Shown: positions 16,431 to 26,841, counted from the stretch's first letter. The stretch is DNA of 64,000 nt from Herbinix sp. (GCA_029238935.1 JAQZBN010000003.1:62001-126000), one strand, 5' to 3'. Numbers and translations: made by a program. Notes: generated by a model not told the origin, from the sequence alone.

Positions 16431-17366
16431 TTATGCTTTCTCTATCAGATTCCTTAACTCATCTTCTCGCTGCAATATAGATATCTTCACCGATTGCATC
16501 ATCTGTCTGAGTTTTGTCAAAACTGAATTAACATCACCCTGAACATTCCTTACACTACTGATAGAATCATTGATTCTCGATTGAACAATCCAGTCGGAAA
16601 TCAAACCATCAAAGAAAAAATCAGCGAACTTTGCAAATCCATCGATATCGATAGTAATCTGGGATGTAATTTTAATATCTGCCAATTCTGTGCGAAATCT
16701 ATTCAGCAGGACTTGAATTTCTAAGACCGATGATTTGGCATCATCTATATGGGAATGCTTCACCATATCAGCAATGAGGCCACCACCAAACATATCCCAC
16801 ATGCCCCAACCTTCTGCGCTATCTAAGCTATCCTCTGCTTCTTTTAGCTTATGTAAAACTTGGTTCCCTGCGTTAATTGCTTCGTCTATTTCTTTCATGG
16901 TTGATTTGTACGATATGATTACATTTTCCAGTGCCGTAATACGATCTGCATTTTTACCGCTTTGTTTGAGCATTTGATACTTAACTTTATATTCATTGTT
17001 ATATCTTGCTTCATAATCAGAATATTGACACTGTTCTTCCTTAAGCTTTGTTATTTGCTTCTCAATCTCATTTATCTGCACCAAAATATTATCATACTTT
17101 AATTTTGCTGCGAGAACTTCCTGTCTTTCCTTATTTAACTGTTTCTCTTTACTGCTTAGAACAGAATAGAATATGGCTTTTAGACTTGTTCTGCTAAGCT
17201 CTTCCACATCCGATTGTTCATGCTTTAATTCATCTGCATATTTAGTTGCATCTGTATTCAATTTCGCCAGTTGCAGAGCATATTGATTCAGTAATTCATT
17301 AATTTTTTGATATCTTAATATTCCTAGAGATAATTCCTCCAGATTTTTATTTAATTGCTCAAACAT
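16431..17366 (-). CDS. Coiled-coil protein of unknown function
   Basis: 311 residues, nearly all predicted alpha-helical, with long charged heptad-like stretches (about 30-190) and again near the C-terminus. A conserved-looking motif, GWGMWDMFGGG followed by KHSHIDDA, sits near residue 195. It recurs in degenerate form in the second half (FFFDGLISDWIVQSRINDS), suggesting an internal duplication. No signal peptide or membrane span. The chosen ATG has AAGGAGG 7 bases upstream. It may be a structural or membrane-associated scaffold with the zinc-ribbon protein; this is inference. Confidence 0.7.
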   Translation of the reverse strand: MFEQLNKNLEELSLGILRYQKINELLNQYALQLAKLNTDATKYADELKHEQSDVEELSRTSLKAIFYSVLSSKEKQLNKERQEVLAAKLKYDNILVQINEIEKQITKLKEEQCQYSDYEARYNNEYKVKYQMLKQSGKNADRITALENVIISYKSTMKEIDEAINAGNQVLHKLKEAEDSLDSAEGWGMWDMFGGGLIADMVKHSHIDDAKSSVLEIQVLLNRFRTELADIKITSQITIDIDGFAKFADFFFDGLISDWIVQSRINDSISSVRNVQGDVNSVLTKLRQMMQSVKISILQREDELRNLIEKA

Positions 17367-17507
17367 AGTTTGACCTCCTTGGAAATATTCGGCACTCATT
17401 GAAGTTATTATATTTTTATTAAAAGGATATTGTCAAGGGAATCTACCTAATCTCATATCATTTTCATAATTTATTAAATCGATTCTAATTTTTACTTCGA
17501 AACTGCA

Positions 17508-17553
17508 AAAGAAAGGGTAAACCTCCTTGCACAAGATAGTTTACCCTTTCTTT
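17508..17553 (-). terminator. Terminator of the symporter gene
   Basis: 15-bp perfect stem (17508-17522 with 17539-17553), 23 bases after the stop codon of the symporter. Confidence 0.8.
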
Positions 17554-17575
17554 CTAATTACATATGCCATTACTA

Positions 17576-18988
17576 TTATGAAACATTATTCTTTAATCTC
17601 TTGTAATAATCCTTTGATTCCTTAATAACTACTCCACTTAAAGCAATCAGTGCGATCAAATTAGGAAATGCCATCATACCGTTAAAGATGTCTGCGATGT
17701 TCCAAACGGCTTGGATCGTCATATAGGGACCTATAAATACAGCGAGTATATACAGCCAACGATAAGCAATTACCGGTTTTTGATTTCCCTTGGTTAAGTA
17801 CTCTAAGCAGCGCTCGCCATAATAATTCCAACCAATAATCGTAGTAAACGCAAAGAATATGAGACAAATCATTAATAAGAAGGATCCTACCCAAGGAGCA
17901 AACGGAAGCCCTTGTGCAAATGCATTATCCGTTACCTTTACTCCTTCTAAACCAATATCCCAAGACTTCGTAATAACAATACTAAGACCAGTCATTGTAC
18001 AGATAATGATAGTGTCAATAAAAGTTCCGGTCATGGATACCAGTCCCTGGCGGGCCGGTTCCTTCGTCTGTGCAGCTGCAGCAGCGATCGGTGCGCTTCC
18101 GAGACCTGATTCATTGGAGAAGATACCTCTTGCAATACCCTTTTGCATCGCTACCATAATTGCTCCCAATGCTCCACCGGTAGCGGCTCTAAGGCCAAAA
18201 GCTCCTTCAAATATCTCCACTAAGGCACCTGGGATTGCTTGATAGTTATTCACTAATAAAATAATACAAATTCCAACATAAGTAATTGCCATGAACGGTA
18301 CAACAATTTGTGCAAAGTTTGATATTCTCTGAATACCACCAATTAAAACTAATCCCGCACATAGTGTTACTACTATACCCGTAATAATTAAGGATAGCGT
18401 ATAATCTTTACCTAGCAAAGATATTGTTGTTGCATTTTCACTGGAGAAAAAGTTCTCTACTGCCGTTGATATACCGTTAATCTGTGTAAAGGTACCGATA
18501 CCCATTAAACCGGCACAGGCACCAAAGAAGGCAAATAATTTGGCCAGCCACTTAAAACGGGATCCCATACCTAATTCTATATAATAGAATGGACCACCTA
18601 GAACATGTCCACTCTTATCTATGTGGCGAAACTTTACTGCTAATAGACCTTCCGCATATTTGGTTGCCATTCCGAAGAAGGCCGCGATCCACATCCAAAA
18701 CAATGCTCCAGGACCACCTGCCACGATTGCTGTAGCAACACCTACGATATTACCAGTACCTATTGTTGCGGATAATGCAGTACAAAGTGCTGCAAAGCTG
18801 GTAACCTCACCGGTTCCTCCTTCTTCATTATTTACCATAAACTTTAGAGCTTTCGGTAGATGAATTACCTGAAGTAAACCTAAACGGATTGTTAGATAGA
18901 TACCAACTGTAATAACAAGTATGATGAGCGGTAAGCCCCAAACGATTCCATCGAACCAAACGATAAATTCATTAAGATTTGCTGCCAT
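17576..18988 (-). CDS. Sodium:alanine (AGCS family) symporter
   Basis: 470 residues with about ten or eleven membrane spans, the usual size for this family. Diagnostic stretches are GTGNIVGVATAI (near residue 76), FWMWIAAFFGMATKYAEGLL, and FSNESGLGSAPIAAAAA (near residue 285). Members import alanine or glycine, and sometimes glutamine, with Na+. It is a monocistronic unit between a terminator and its own upstream region. The family call is secure; the amino acid preference is not readable. Confidence 0.92.
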   Translation of the reverse strand: MAANLNEFIVWFDGIVWGLPLIILVITVGIYLTIRLGLLQVIHLPKALKFMVNNEEGGTGEVTSFAALCTALSATIGTGNIVGVATAIVAGGPGALFWMWIAAFFGMATKYAEGLLAVKFRHIDKSGHVLGGPFYYIELGMGSRFKWLAKLFAFFGACAGLMGIGTFTQINGISTAVENFFSSENATTISLLGKDYTLSLIITGIVVTLCAGLVLIGGIQRISNFAQIVVPFMAITYVGICIILLVNNYQAIPGALVEIFEGAFGLRAATGGALGAIMVAMQKGIARGIFSNESGLGSAPIAAAAAQTKEPARQGLVSMTGTFIDTIIICTMTGLSIVITKSWDIGLEGVKVTDNAFAQGLPFAPWVGSFLLMICLIFFAFTTIIGWNYYGERCLEYLTKGNQKPVIAYRWLYILAVFIGPYMTIQAVWNIADIFNGMMAFPNLIALIALSGVVIKESKDYYKRLKNNVS

Positions 18989-19217
18989 ATTCGTACTCCT
19001 TCGTATGTTTTTTATTCCTTATAAAAAAGAGAATACTATATGGTTTCTTTATAGAATTAATTACATAAATATTAATTCTTTACTTCATACAAAATAAAAT
19101 CTATATAGAACCAAAATCGAAATCTCTTCGTTATTATTGACTTTTTCATACTATCACAATTTATACGATCAAGCAACTATTTATATATTCCATATTTTTA
19201 CTTGTATAATTATTAAT

Positions 19218-20198
19218 TTAGACTAACGATTGTAGACGTTCTAAAGTATATCGTAACTGTTCTGAAGCAAAGTTATATTGCCAATCATCAGGATAACAAC
19301 GATAATCTGTCTCAATAACCATAATTAGATAGAGATATAAATCATATAAGTTTGCTCTTATTGGATATTTTGCTCGAAGATCCTCTCCATAGCCTTCTGT
19401 AAAATCCGGATGATAGCTATGGGCACGGAAGAAGTATTCCATTAATGGATCTGCCCACATCGATCGCTCAAAGTCGATCAACCCGGTAATAATTCCATCC
19501 TGAACAAAAACATTCCCTTCCCATAAATCCCAATGTACTAACTTAGGAGTAGTCACCTCTGTCAAAGAGCCTTTTGCTCGTTCTAAGATATCACGGACCT
19601 CCTGGTAAGGGCATCCGATCTCAATTCCAATCGCTTCTCCGTCCTTAAGGACCATCTCAACCATTGTGCCAAATACCTGCTGCCACTCTGTACCTTGAAT
19701 TTCTGATAAGCCAAAATAACCAAATACATCACCGGTGATTTCATTGATTTCTCTATTATACCGTCCCAAATCTTGCATGATTTTCTGTTGTAGTTCAGCG
19801 TTCAAACCATCATTTTTTGATTGAAAATAACTATTACCTTGAAGTTTTTCCATAAAGAAATAGTCAGCCTGGCATATCAAATGTGAATTATCATAATAAA
19901 AAATTTGCGGAACCGGAACTGATGTTTTTTTCTTGGCCAGACGAAGTGCATTCACCTCTGCTTCCATCATATTCTTCTCATAGGACATGATCTTCGCATC
20001 CGAAGGTGGAGCTATTTTTAATATTACAGTTTGTTCCGGCATGCAAATCTCATACGCCACATTAAAAAAACCTTCCTTTAATTCGCATATCCTGACTTCT
20101 GACTCACCATCTCCTATTTTTAGTTTTTTCCCAAATGCTGCTTCTAACATATCCTCAAGCGTCTGGTTTGTCTGTCTGTTTTTTGTTAAACTTTCCAT
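19218..20198 (-). CDS. Aminoglycoside phosphotransferase (APH)-family kinase
   Basis: 326 residues with the kinase-like APH fold. HWDLWEGN (near residue 222) is the catalytic loop in the Brenner form H-x-D-x-x-x-x-N, and IDFERSMWADP provides the metal-binding Asp. The N-lobe has VILKIAPP. The family includes antibiotic kinases, homoserine and choline kinases and many orphan small-molecule kinases; nothing here shows that it confers resistance. AGGAGAG precedes the ATG. Stands alone between the two-component system and the symporter. Confidence 0.85.
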   Translation of the reverse strand: MESLTKNRQTNQTLEDMLEAAFGKKLKIGDGESEVRICELKEGFFNVAYEICMPEQTVILKIAPPSDAKIMSYEKNMMEAEVNALRLAKKKTSVPVPQIFYYDNSHLICQADYFFMEKLQGNSYFQSKNDGLNAELQQKIMQDLGRYNREINEITGDVFGYFGLSEIQGTEWQQVFGTMVEMVLKDGEAIGIEIGCPYQEVRDILERAKGSLTEVTTPKLVHWDLWEGNVFVQDGIITGLIDFERSMWADPLMEYFFRAHSYHPDFTEGYGEDLRAKYPIRANLYDLYLYLIMVIETDYRCYPDDWQYNFASEQLRYTLERLQSLV

Positions 20199-20332
20199 AC
20201 ATACTCTCCTTGTTCATCTATTTCATTGGTATCTTACTTTACCCTTGTCCAATACTTATAACTTAAATACCAAATAAGGTCTTCACTACATCCCCCTTAT
20301 GGGAATTACGGTTTAGTCACTGTTACGAATTC

Positions 20333-21727
20333 CTAACTTAGCGCAATAGTAAAGGTAAACTCTGTACCTACATCTTGTTTACTATGACAGGATATATTCC
20401 CACCATGCTTCTCCACGATATATTTGCAGATAGAAAGTCCCAGTCCGGAACCCGGAATACTTAAGTTCCTGGATTTTTCCGCTCGATAGAATTTATCAAA
20501 TACATAGGGTATATCAGTCATACTGATGCCGCTTCCATTGTCCTTTACTTGAAAGGAGATCATTTGCTGCTCTTTTAAATAATTGACAGATATCTCGATC
20601 CAGCCTTCTGGTTTATCCATATATTTCAGCGAATTCTCTATCAAGTTATAAAGTACCTGATGTATTCTTTGTCCGTCCATATTTACCAGAAGATTTGGTA
20701 CCTCATGGTTAAATTTTAGTGTTACTCCTTTTTGTTCCAGATAAAGCTTAAGCTCTTTTACCACCTCAAACAGATAATCCCTGATATAACATTCTGCTTT
20801 CATAATTTTAAGTTCATTTAATTCTGCATTGGAATGCTCCAGAAGATCTCCAAGCATTTTAGTAACGAGATCTGCTTTTTCAGCAATAATTTGTGCATAA
20901 CGAATCCTCTTTTCTTCCTCCTTGGCAAGTCCATCCCTCAATCCTTCACTATAGGCCTTTATCGTTGTAATCGGGGTACGTAAATCATGGGATATACATG
21001 AAATTAATTCTTTCTGGGATCTTTTTAGAGTTTCTTCCCGAAGTATCCTTTCCTTTAATTCATCCCTCATTAGTTCAAAACTATAACTTAGATCATCTAC
21101 CTCACTATGGAGAAGCCGCTTTCCTTCTGACTTAATTACCGGAATATTATAATTCCCTTCAATGATTGCTTTTGCTGATTGACTGATTTCCTCAATTGGT
21201 TTTATCATCGTATGTTTTAAATTAATACTTCGTATCATTAGGAAGAGTAATATAATTATCGTTGCAATTATAATCGGCAAAAAAATATAAATCACCCTGT
21301 TTACTCCTACATATTGGGATACATCTGATTTCGGAAGATATATTACAGCAAAGTGATCCACTATACCATCGTTATTAATAACAAAGGAAACTTTCATTAT
21401 GTTTTTATTTTGAACATCGAAGCTGTGATCAAATTGCAGAGTTTCAGATAAAGAAATTGCATCTCCGATGGAAATCTCCAGTCCATCGGAAGCATATACT
21501 ACTTTTCCTCTTAAATCAAATATTCCATAAGGATACTTACTTTCCCTGTAAAAGCCTTGTTCAATTTCCTTCATCATATCGGCAACCATTAATCTTGCCT
21601 GATTATAATAATATTCCTGTTCTAATTTATGATAACGGAGGATTGAGAATACTATTGCTGTTACAAGGATTACTCCTAGTATAAAATTCATCCATAGTTG
21701 TTGCTTTATCAGAATTCTATGTTTCAT
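20333..21727 (-). CDS. Sensor histidine kinase
   Basis: 464 residues. Two membrane spans (about 12-28 and 147-168) flank an extracellular sensor of about 120 residues, then HAMP (about 170-235), HisKA with ISHDLRTPITTI (phospho-His near 245), and the ATPase domain with NLIENSLKY (N box), DNGSGI (G1) and GSGLGLSICKY (G2). Last gene of a four-gene minus-strand unit. It pairs with the response regulator 18 bases upstream and probably senses a cell-envelope signal or a substrate of the linked ABC transporter. Confidence 0.93.
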   Translation of the reverse strand: MKHRILIKQQLWMNFILGVILVTAIVFSILRYHKLEQEYYYNQARLMVADMMKEIEQGFYRESKYPYGIFDLRGKVVYASDGLEISIGDAISLSETLQFDHSFDVQNKNIMKVSFVINNDGIVDHFAVIYLPKSDVSQYVGVNRVIYIFLPIIIATIIILLFLMIRSINLKHTMIKPIEEISQSAKAIIEGNYNIPVIKSEGKRLLHSEVDDLSYSFELMRDELKERILREETLKRSQKELISCISHDLRTPITTIKAYSEGLRDGLAKEEEKRIRYAQIIAEKADLVTKMLGDLLEHSNAELNELKIMKAECYIRDYLFEVVKELKLYLEQKGVTLKFNHEVPNLLVNMDGQRIHQVLYNLIENSLKYMDKPEGWIEISVNYLKEQQMISFQVKDNGSGISMTDIPYVFDKFYRAEKSRNLSIPGSGLGLSICKYIVEKHGGNISCHSKQDVGTEFTFTIALS

Positions 21728-21745
21728 TCCATCCCATCTTCTTCC

Positions 21746-22432
21746 TTATACTGTCATTTTATACCCTACACCCCATACTGTCCTAATATAGTCCAGCCCG
21801 TATTCATCCAATTTATTTCGAATTCTCTTGATATAAGTGGCTACACTGCTGATATCACCATATTCATTCATCCCCCAAATCTGCTCATAAATTTGCTCCT
21901 TTGAGAATACTAAATTTAAGTGGTTACCAAAAAAGTATAGCATATCAAATTCTTTCGTTGTAAATTCCAGCTTCTTATCCTCATAAAGTACTTCATAATA
22001 ATCCTTGCTAAGCTTTAGTTTGCCTACAATAAGCGTACGGCTGGTATTTTCCTTTGGCTCCTGACTGCGATATCTTCGTAAATGTGCTTTTACTCTTGCA
22101 ACCAATTCCAAAGGACTGAATGGCTTTGTAACATAATCATCTGCACCTATTCCAAGGGATATCACTTTATCCATTTCTCCGCTTTTCGCAGAAAGCATTA
22201 GGATAGGGACATCGGACTGTATTCGGATACGCTTACAGACCTCAATTCCATCCATCTTTGGGAGCATAATATCGAGAAGTACAAATCCCGGATGAACCGT
22301 TTCAAACGCTCTTAAGCCTTCTTCTCCATCAAAGGCGAGAATTGCCTTAAATCCTTCTACCGCCAGATAATCCCTAAGAATTTCTGCCAGTTCTCTTTCA
22401 TCTTCGATGATTAAAATTAATCTGTCCTCCAT
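21746..22432 (-). CDS. OmpR-family response regulator
   Basis: 228 residues from the ATG at 22430-22432, which lies 9 bases after GGAGGGG; a GTG two codons upstream is too close to that site. The receiver domain has the acidic pocket IIEDE, phospho-acceptor Asp54 in LLDIMLP, and the TKPF lysine. The C-terminal winged helix (residues 130-226) ends YIRTVWGVGYKM, typical of OmpR/PhoB DNA-binding. Works with the adjacent histidine kinase; the ABC transporter operon is the likely target. Confidence 0.94.
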   Translation of the reverse strand: MEDRLILIIEDERELAEILRDYLAVEGFKAILAFDGEEGLRAFETVHPGFVLLDIMLPKMDGIEVCKRIRIQSDVPILMLSAKSGEMDKVISLGIGADDYVTKPFSPLELVARVKAHLRRYRSQEPKENTSRTLIVGKLKLSKDYYEVLYEDKKLEFTTKEFDMLYFFGNHLNLVFSKEQIYEQIWGMNEYGDISSVATYIKRIRNKLDEYGLDYIRTVWGVGYKMTV

Positions 22433-22455
22433 ATACACATTCCCCTCCGATTAAA

Positions 22456-23214
22456 TTACCAGCCTCGTTCCTTTATGAACTGGTAGACAACCTGCTCTCT
22501 CTCCTGTGTCTCGTCTTTCCTATATTCGCTCAGACGTAAATCACCGTCAATTCTTCCGTCCCTTAGATAGATAATTCGGTTTCCTCTTAAAGCTGCTTTG
22601 AGATCATGGGTAACCATTACCACAGTTTGACCCTCCCGATGAATTTCGCTCATGATATCCAAAACATTTTCACCCTGGGAGGAATTGAGGGAACCGGTAG
22701 GTTCATCAGCAAATAAAATCTCCGGTTGATTTATCATAGCCCGACAGATGGCTGCTCGTTGCCGCTGTCCTCCCGATACCTGGCTGGGATATTTCTTTTG
22801 ATGTCCCTCCAGTTCCATCTGCGTAAGAAGTGTATCAATTCTTTTTTCGATTTGCTTTCTGTTTTGCCTTGTTTTATACGTAGGGCTTAAAATATTCTCA
22901 TATAGAGTCAAATCAGGAACCAAATTGATTCCTTGAAATACAAATCCGATTTTATTTTTCCTTAGGCTTGCCATTTTCTTTTCGGACAAATTTGTTATCT
23001 TCTCCTCCTCAAGATAAACCTCCCCGGTGGTTGCCTGATCCATACCGCTTAATAAGTAAAGCAGGGTTGATTTTCCCGACCCCGAGCTTCCCATGATTAC
23101 GGTAAAATCCTCATTTTCTATCTCAAGATTTATATTCTTAATGACATTATTAACTTCGCCGTCACTTAAAAAGCTTTTGCATAACAAAACCGTTCTCATT
23201 ATAACATGCTTCAT
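22456..23214 (-). CDS. ABC transporter ATPase of the MacB/FtsE/BceA type
   Basis: 252 residues. Walker A GSSGSGKST, signature VSGGQRQR, Walker B ILFADEPTG and the switch His in MVTHD are all intact, so it should hydrolyse ATP. The family partners FtsX-type permeases and powers mechanotransmission, lipoprotein handling or resistance to antimicrobial peptides rather than classic transport. GGAGG lies 9 bases before the ATG. It sits 47 bases after the permease gene and just before the two-component system. Confidence 0.93.
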   Translation of the reverse strand: MKHVIMRTVLLCKSFLSDGEVNNVIKNINLEIENEDFTVIMGSSGSGKSTLLYLLSGMDQATTGEVYLEEEKITNLSEKKMASLRKNKIGFVFQGINLVPDLTLYENILSPTYKTRQNRKQIEKRIDTLLTQMELEGHQKKYPSQVSGGQRQRAAICRAMINQPEILFADEPTGSLNSSQGENVLDIMSEIHREGQTVVMVTHDLKAALRGNRIIYLRDGRIDGDLRLSEYRKDETQEREQVVYQFIKERGW

Positions 23215-23261
23215 ATCAAATATCCTCCAGATTTTCCATTATTTATAGTGCTGATTGCAAC

Positions 23262-25562
23262 CTATTCCTGACCTAACTCAGAGATATCATTTCCGTATAA
23301 ATTTCTGGAAGATAGATAAACACTGAACAAAAATACGAGAATTATTCCAATATTACCAATCAGCAAGGTTATTACGTTATAACTCACAAGATATTTTTCA
23401 AAACCAAAGGCTGCCATGGCTAAGACCATCATTTTTGGAAAGACACTCAAGAAGATAGGGACTGTGATAATCATTGATACTACGGCAACCATACCGATAT
23501 ACCACAAGTTCATCTTCACAAGATGTCTCGGATGATAACCGATACTTTTATAGATACTGTAAGTTTTTCGTTGATTGCTATTCTTTAAAAATACAATATA
23601 CATTAAATTTAATCCTCCAATAAAAAGGACCAGTGCCATAAATGGACCAATTGCCATCTTTTGAGGTTCGGTAATATTGCTGATAATATTTTCAAATTTA
23701 TCCTCTCTCTTTACAATCTTCATACGATCATAAAAACGTTCCTCATACGACTGTATGAATTCATTTCGGTCTGTTCCTGGCTTTAGATATATCGAAGCTT
23801 CATTGTACTCTAACGCAACATCGTTTTCTGTGAAAGCGGACCCCAGTAGTCTCACTCCCCTCCCCATGTTATAAAAACTTTGATAAGTTCCTACAATAAG
23901 AAAGCTTACTCTTTTCCCTTCCTTTAGATATACCTCCATGTAATCTCCAATCTCCTTCTTCAGATCCTGAGCTACTAAATTTGAGACTACAATTTCATCA
24001 CTGTATTTTGGATTTCGTCCCCTCACCAAAGGCATATTCAGGTTTTCGTAGCTCTCGTATACGATTGCATATCCCATGCCCTTTTGCCATGGTATCATAA
24101 CCCCTACTTCAAAATTATTCTTTATTAAACGCTCCACCCGAGGATCATCTCTCAGCTTACTACAATCCTCATCAAAGTTCTTTGGATTAATTGCAGTTAA
24201 GGATACCTCATGCTGGTCAAAGCCAATCCAATAGTAATTATCCTTCTGCATACTATCAATATTAGAGAAACAAAGTAGCGCAAAATTAACCATATAAATA
24301 GAAACAATACAGGTAAGTATCATATAAATTGTATTTTTTTTATCTCTCCTTATCGTTCTTATGGCCATACCGAGGGGTGAGAAGCTCAAGCCTTCCATCC
24401 ATCCAAAATTTTTTGTTTTACAAAGACCCAAATGATATTCCCTTCCACTCAGAGCAATTACAGGTCTGTATTGTTTTAATTTACTTAAAACCAGATAAAT
24501 TTGAAGAAATGCTACAGTATTTATAATAAGAAAGCAGATCAATCCCGGTAGCATAAGCTCCGGTGAATTTATCTCACCAATATTTGAAAATGCCTTTTTC
24601 ATAAATCCACCAGATAAGAAAGTCGACATTAATATTCCTAAGATACTGCCGGTCATTGTAAGGAATAAATAGAAGGTCAAATAAATTCTCAGAATATCAC
24701 CATTACCATAACCTATGGATTTATAAATAGCTATCGTTTTATTCTCCTGTAACAGCGCGTTCTTGATCATATAGCGGATCATAAGACTACTGACAAAGAA
24801 TACAATAATGCTTAAAGCCAGCAAAATACCACCTAAAATCTTTTCCGTAATAGAACTGTTACTCATCCCTTCCTCTACGGTATAGAAACGTCCATCCAGA
24901 ATACCCTCCTTAGAATCAAGGTATTCCAGTATCATATCCTCACCGGAAGCTCCCTCCTCACTGTATAAAGCCAAAAAATTTTCAAACCGAAGTTCTTCCG
25001 GGATACGATCTACCAACACCTCAAGGTTATAAGATAAACTCAGCGCATATGGATCCACATAGATTCCAGCTATCGTGTACTTGTACTCCATATCACCATC
25101 CAGCAAGGTAAGCTGATCCCCTTTCTTTATCCCAAACTCATTAGCAAGAACTGCTGGAATGAAGCATTCTCCTTTACCCGGCTGCTCCACTTTATTATCC
25201 AGCAAGCGTACCTCTCCATAGACATCCTGCTGATATTCGACAAGGGATAAAAACGCTTCTATCTCCTTACCCTTGTATTTCATTTTTTCAGTTACAATGT
25301 GCCGTTTCAGTATGGTTGATTGAGAAATTGTCTTTAATCTTTCCAGACTTTCTTTCCATTCCCCAATTCTTTGATTATCCTTTGCAAAAGGATAAAATTT
25401 GGAGGTAGGAGCCTTGGTCTCTATCTGCAACTCCTCATAAGGCTTTTGTAAAGAAGTGAGTATTACCATAGAGCTACTCATTAACATAGCGCATATCATA
25501 ACCATGCTAAAGATCATGACACTTTGCAGCCTTCTTTTCCTAAATTTTTTTATCCATAACAT
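23262..25562 (-). CDS. FtsX-type ABC permease
   Basis: 766 residues with two FtsX domains: membrane spans near the N-terminus and at about 250-270, 295-320 and 345-365, then a second set near 410, 640, 690 and 730. Two large extracellular regions (about 40-245 and 430-630) lie between them. Lacks the single 10-span BceB layout, so it is closer to the MacB/LolC-like two-FtsX exporters of Firmicutes. First gene of the operon with ATPase, response regulator and kinase; this set is usually a detoxification or envelope-stress module. Confidence 0.88.
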   Translation of the reverse strand: MLWIKKFRKRRLQSVMIFSMVMICAMLMSSSMVILTSLQKPYEELQIETKAPTSKFYPFAKDNQRIGEWKESLERLKTISQSTILKRHIVTEKMKYKGKEIEAFLSLVEYQQDVYGEVRLLDNKVEQPGKGECFIPAVLANEFGIKKGDQLTLLDGDMEYKYTIAGIYVDPYALSLSYNLEVLVDRIPEELRFENFLALYSEEGASGEDMILEYLDSKEGILDGRFYTVEEGMSNSSITEKILGGILLALSIIVFFVSSLMIRYMIKNALLQENKTIAIYKSIGYGNGDILRIYLTFYLFLTMTGSILGILMSTFLSGGFMKKAFSNIGEINSPELMLPGLICFLIINTVAFLQIYLVLSKLKQYRPVIALSGREYHLGLCKTKNFGWMEGLSFSPLGMAIRTIRRDKKNTIYMILTCIVSIYMVNFALLCFSNIDSMQKDNYYWIGFDQHEVSLTAINPKNFDEDCSKLRDDPRVERLIKNNFEVGVMIPWQKGMGYAIVYESYENLNMPLVRGRNPKYSDEIVVSNLVAQDLKKEIGDYMEVYLKEGKRVSFLIVGTYQSFYNMGRGVRLLGSAFTENDVALEYNEASIYLKPGTDRNEFIQSYEERFYDRMKIVKREDKFENIISNITEPQKMAIGPFMALVLFIGGLNLMYIVFLKNSNQRKTYSIYKSIGYHPRHLVKMNLWYIGMVAVVSMIITVPIFLSVFPKMMVLAMAAFGFEKYLVSYNVITLLIGNIGIILVFLFSVYLSSRNLYGNDISELGQE

Positions 25563-25687
25563 AAATTTCTTTGCTCCTTTTGATTGATTATATTTCTAGC
25601 GTAAACCGGAAATCTGAAATAAAAATAGTGAAATTATGAAAATTTATGAATAAACCCACTTTCATCCCTTCCCTTTCCATACAAGAA

Positions 25688-25709
25688 CAACCAGAGAAAT
25701 CTCTGGTTG
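25688..25709 (-). terminator. Short hairpin after the DUF5131 gene
   Basis: 10-bp perfect stem (25688-25697 with 25700-25709) just after the stop codon of the minus-strand gene. The T-run is poor, so termination is likely but not certain. Confidence 0.45.
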
Positions 25710-25713
25710 CTCA

Positions 25714-26436
25714 CTACATCTTATAATCAATCCCTGCTCTTTTTGCTTGGCTTATCTGGTCCTTCCGGACGATGGTATATATCTTATCTCCTTTTTTAAA
25801 ATGGGTTCCTGTCTGCTTAAATCGAAATGGAATCTCATATTTGACACACTGCATCATCGTATTTAAAACCCAGGAAAAATCACATACCCTTCCATCCTCT
25901 CCCGATTCCCCACCACAAAGAACTGCTTCTATTTTACCTGTGGATAGATAAGTTTCTATATTAATTGCTTCTAACATCGGTTCCTGTATGATAACTCTGT
26001 GTTTCATTGGTGCCTCAAGAAAAATCGGTAGGCGATAATCACTTCGATTCTGGTTTTCACAGGTACATCCAATCAAAACATTATCGTATCCCTCTCCCCA
26101 ATCCTCCGGTAATTGAACGGTAAAACGATGAATTCTTTTGGTGATAACAAGAAAATTTAAGTCCTTCCGCTCCTTCATGAAACCCCAGGCTTCTTTTCGC
26201 CATGTATCTGCTTCTTCAATAAAAAAATCAGAAGTACCGCAAGTAAATATAGCCTCTTTATCAGGCTTTAACTTGTACTCTCCTAACTTATTTTTCTTAA
26301 TCGGAAGATTGAAATTTGAGGTCTTGGCAATGACTTCCGAATCCTTTCCAAATTCCGCATCTCTTCGAAACATATAACAATTTAAACAGCCTGAACTTAT
26401 CTTATGGCAGCCATGCCATGGGTTCCAGTCCTGCAC
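25714..26436 (-). CDS. DUF5131 (phage Gp37/Gp68) family protein
   Basis: 240 residues, starting at a GTG with GAGGTGA close upstream. The N-terminus WNPWHGCHKISSGCLNCYMF is the family signature and contains three cysteines in C-x6-C-x2-C spacing, resembling a metal or Fe-S site. Further motifs are TCGTSDFF, NFLVITKR and LCGGESG. The family is found in phages and bacteria and is sometimes described as radical-SAM-like; its reaction is not established. It stands alone, divergent from the dynamin-like cluster, and may be a remnant of phage-derived DNA. Confidence 0.85.
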   Translation of the reverse strand: MQDWNPWHGCHKISSGCLNCYMFRRDAEFGKDSEVIAKTSNFNLPIKKNKLGEYKLKPDKEAIFTCGTSDFFIEEADTWRKEAWGFMKERKDLNFLVITKRIHRFTVQLPEDWGEGYDNVLIGCTCENQNRSDYRLPIFLEAPMKHRVIIQEPMLEAINIETYLSTGKIEAVLCGGESGEDGRVCDFSWVLNTMMQCVKYEIPFRFKQTGTHFKKGDKIYTIVRKDQISQAKRAGIDYKM

Positions 26437-26841
26437 GGTATCACCTCACTGCTTTGTTTTCTTTTCAGAGGATTTTTAAAGATAACAACATACATCAAAC
26501 GAATCAGAAAGAAAACCCTATCTATTTTTTATTTAATTCGTTTATTCATTTTATTTACAATATACCAAATGCCCCAACCTATGTAAATACAAAGATCAAA
26601 ATGTTTCCAGGTAATTCCTATATAAATTCTATTCATAATTTTATGCATTCTGATTATCCATATATGGAAATATTCTGTATATTCATGCGATAATAATGGT
26701 TTTATTTTTTTATATAAAATCACTAATATATTATAGTAAAAACGCACGGAAAAACTATTTGCTTCTTATTACCGGACATTATATAATGTGTAATAAATGG
26801 AATATTTACGTAATTTTTTACAGTTAAATTAGGAGAAAACC
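26437..26841. other. Divergent intergenic region before the dynamin-like cluster
   Basis: About 400 very AT-rich bases. Several short open frames overlap one another on both strands without ribosome sites, and I do not regard them as genes. It contains the promoter candidate at 26759-26787. Confidence 0.5.
26759..26787 (+). promoter_or_regulatory. Sigma-A-type promoter for the dynamin-like operon
   Basis: TTGCTT (26759-26764), a 17-base spacer and a perfect TATAAT (26782-26787), 54 bases before the first start codon. Confidence 0.6.

Noticed and set aside
19218..20198. Aminoglycoside resistance gene
   Set aside because: The fold is that of APH enzymes, but the family is broad and nothing in the sequence or context shows antibiotic specificity.
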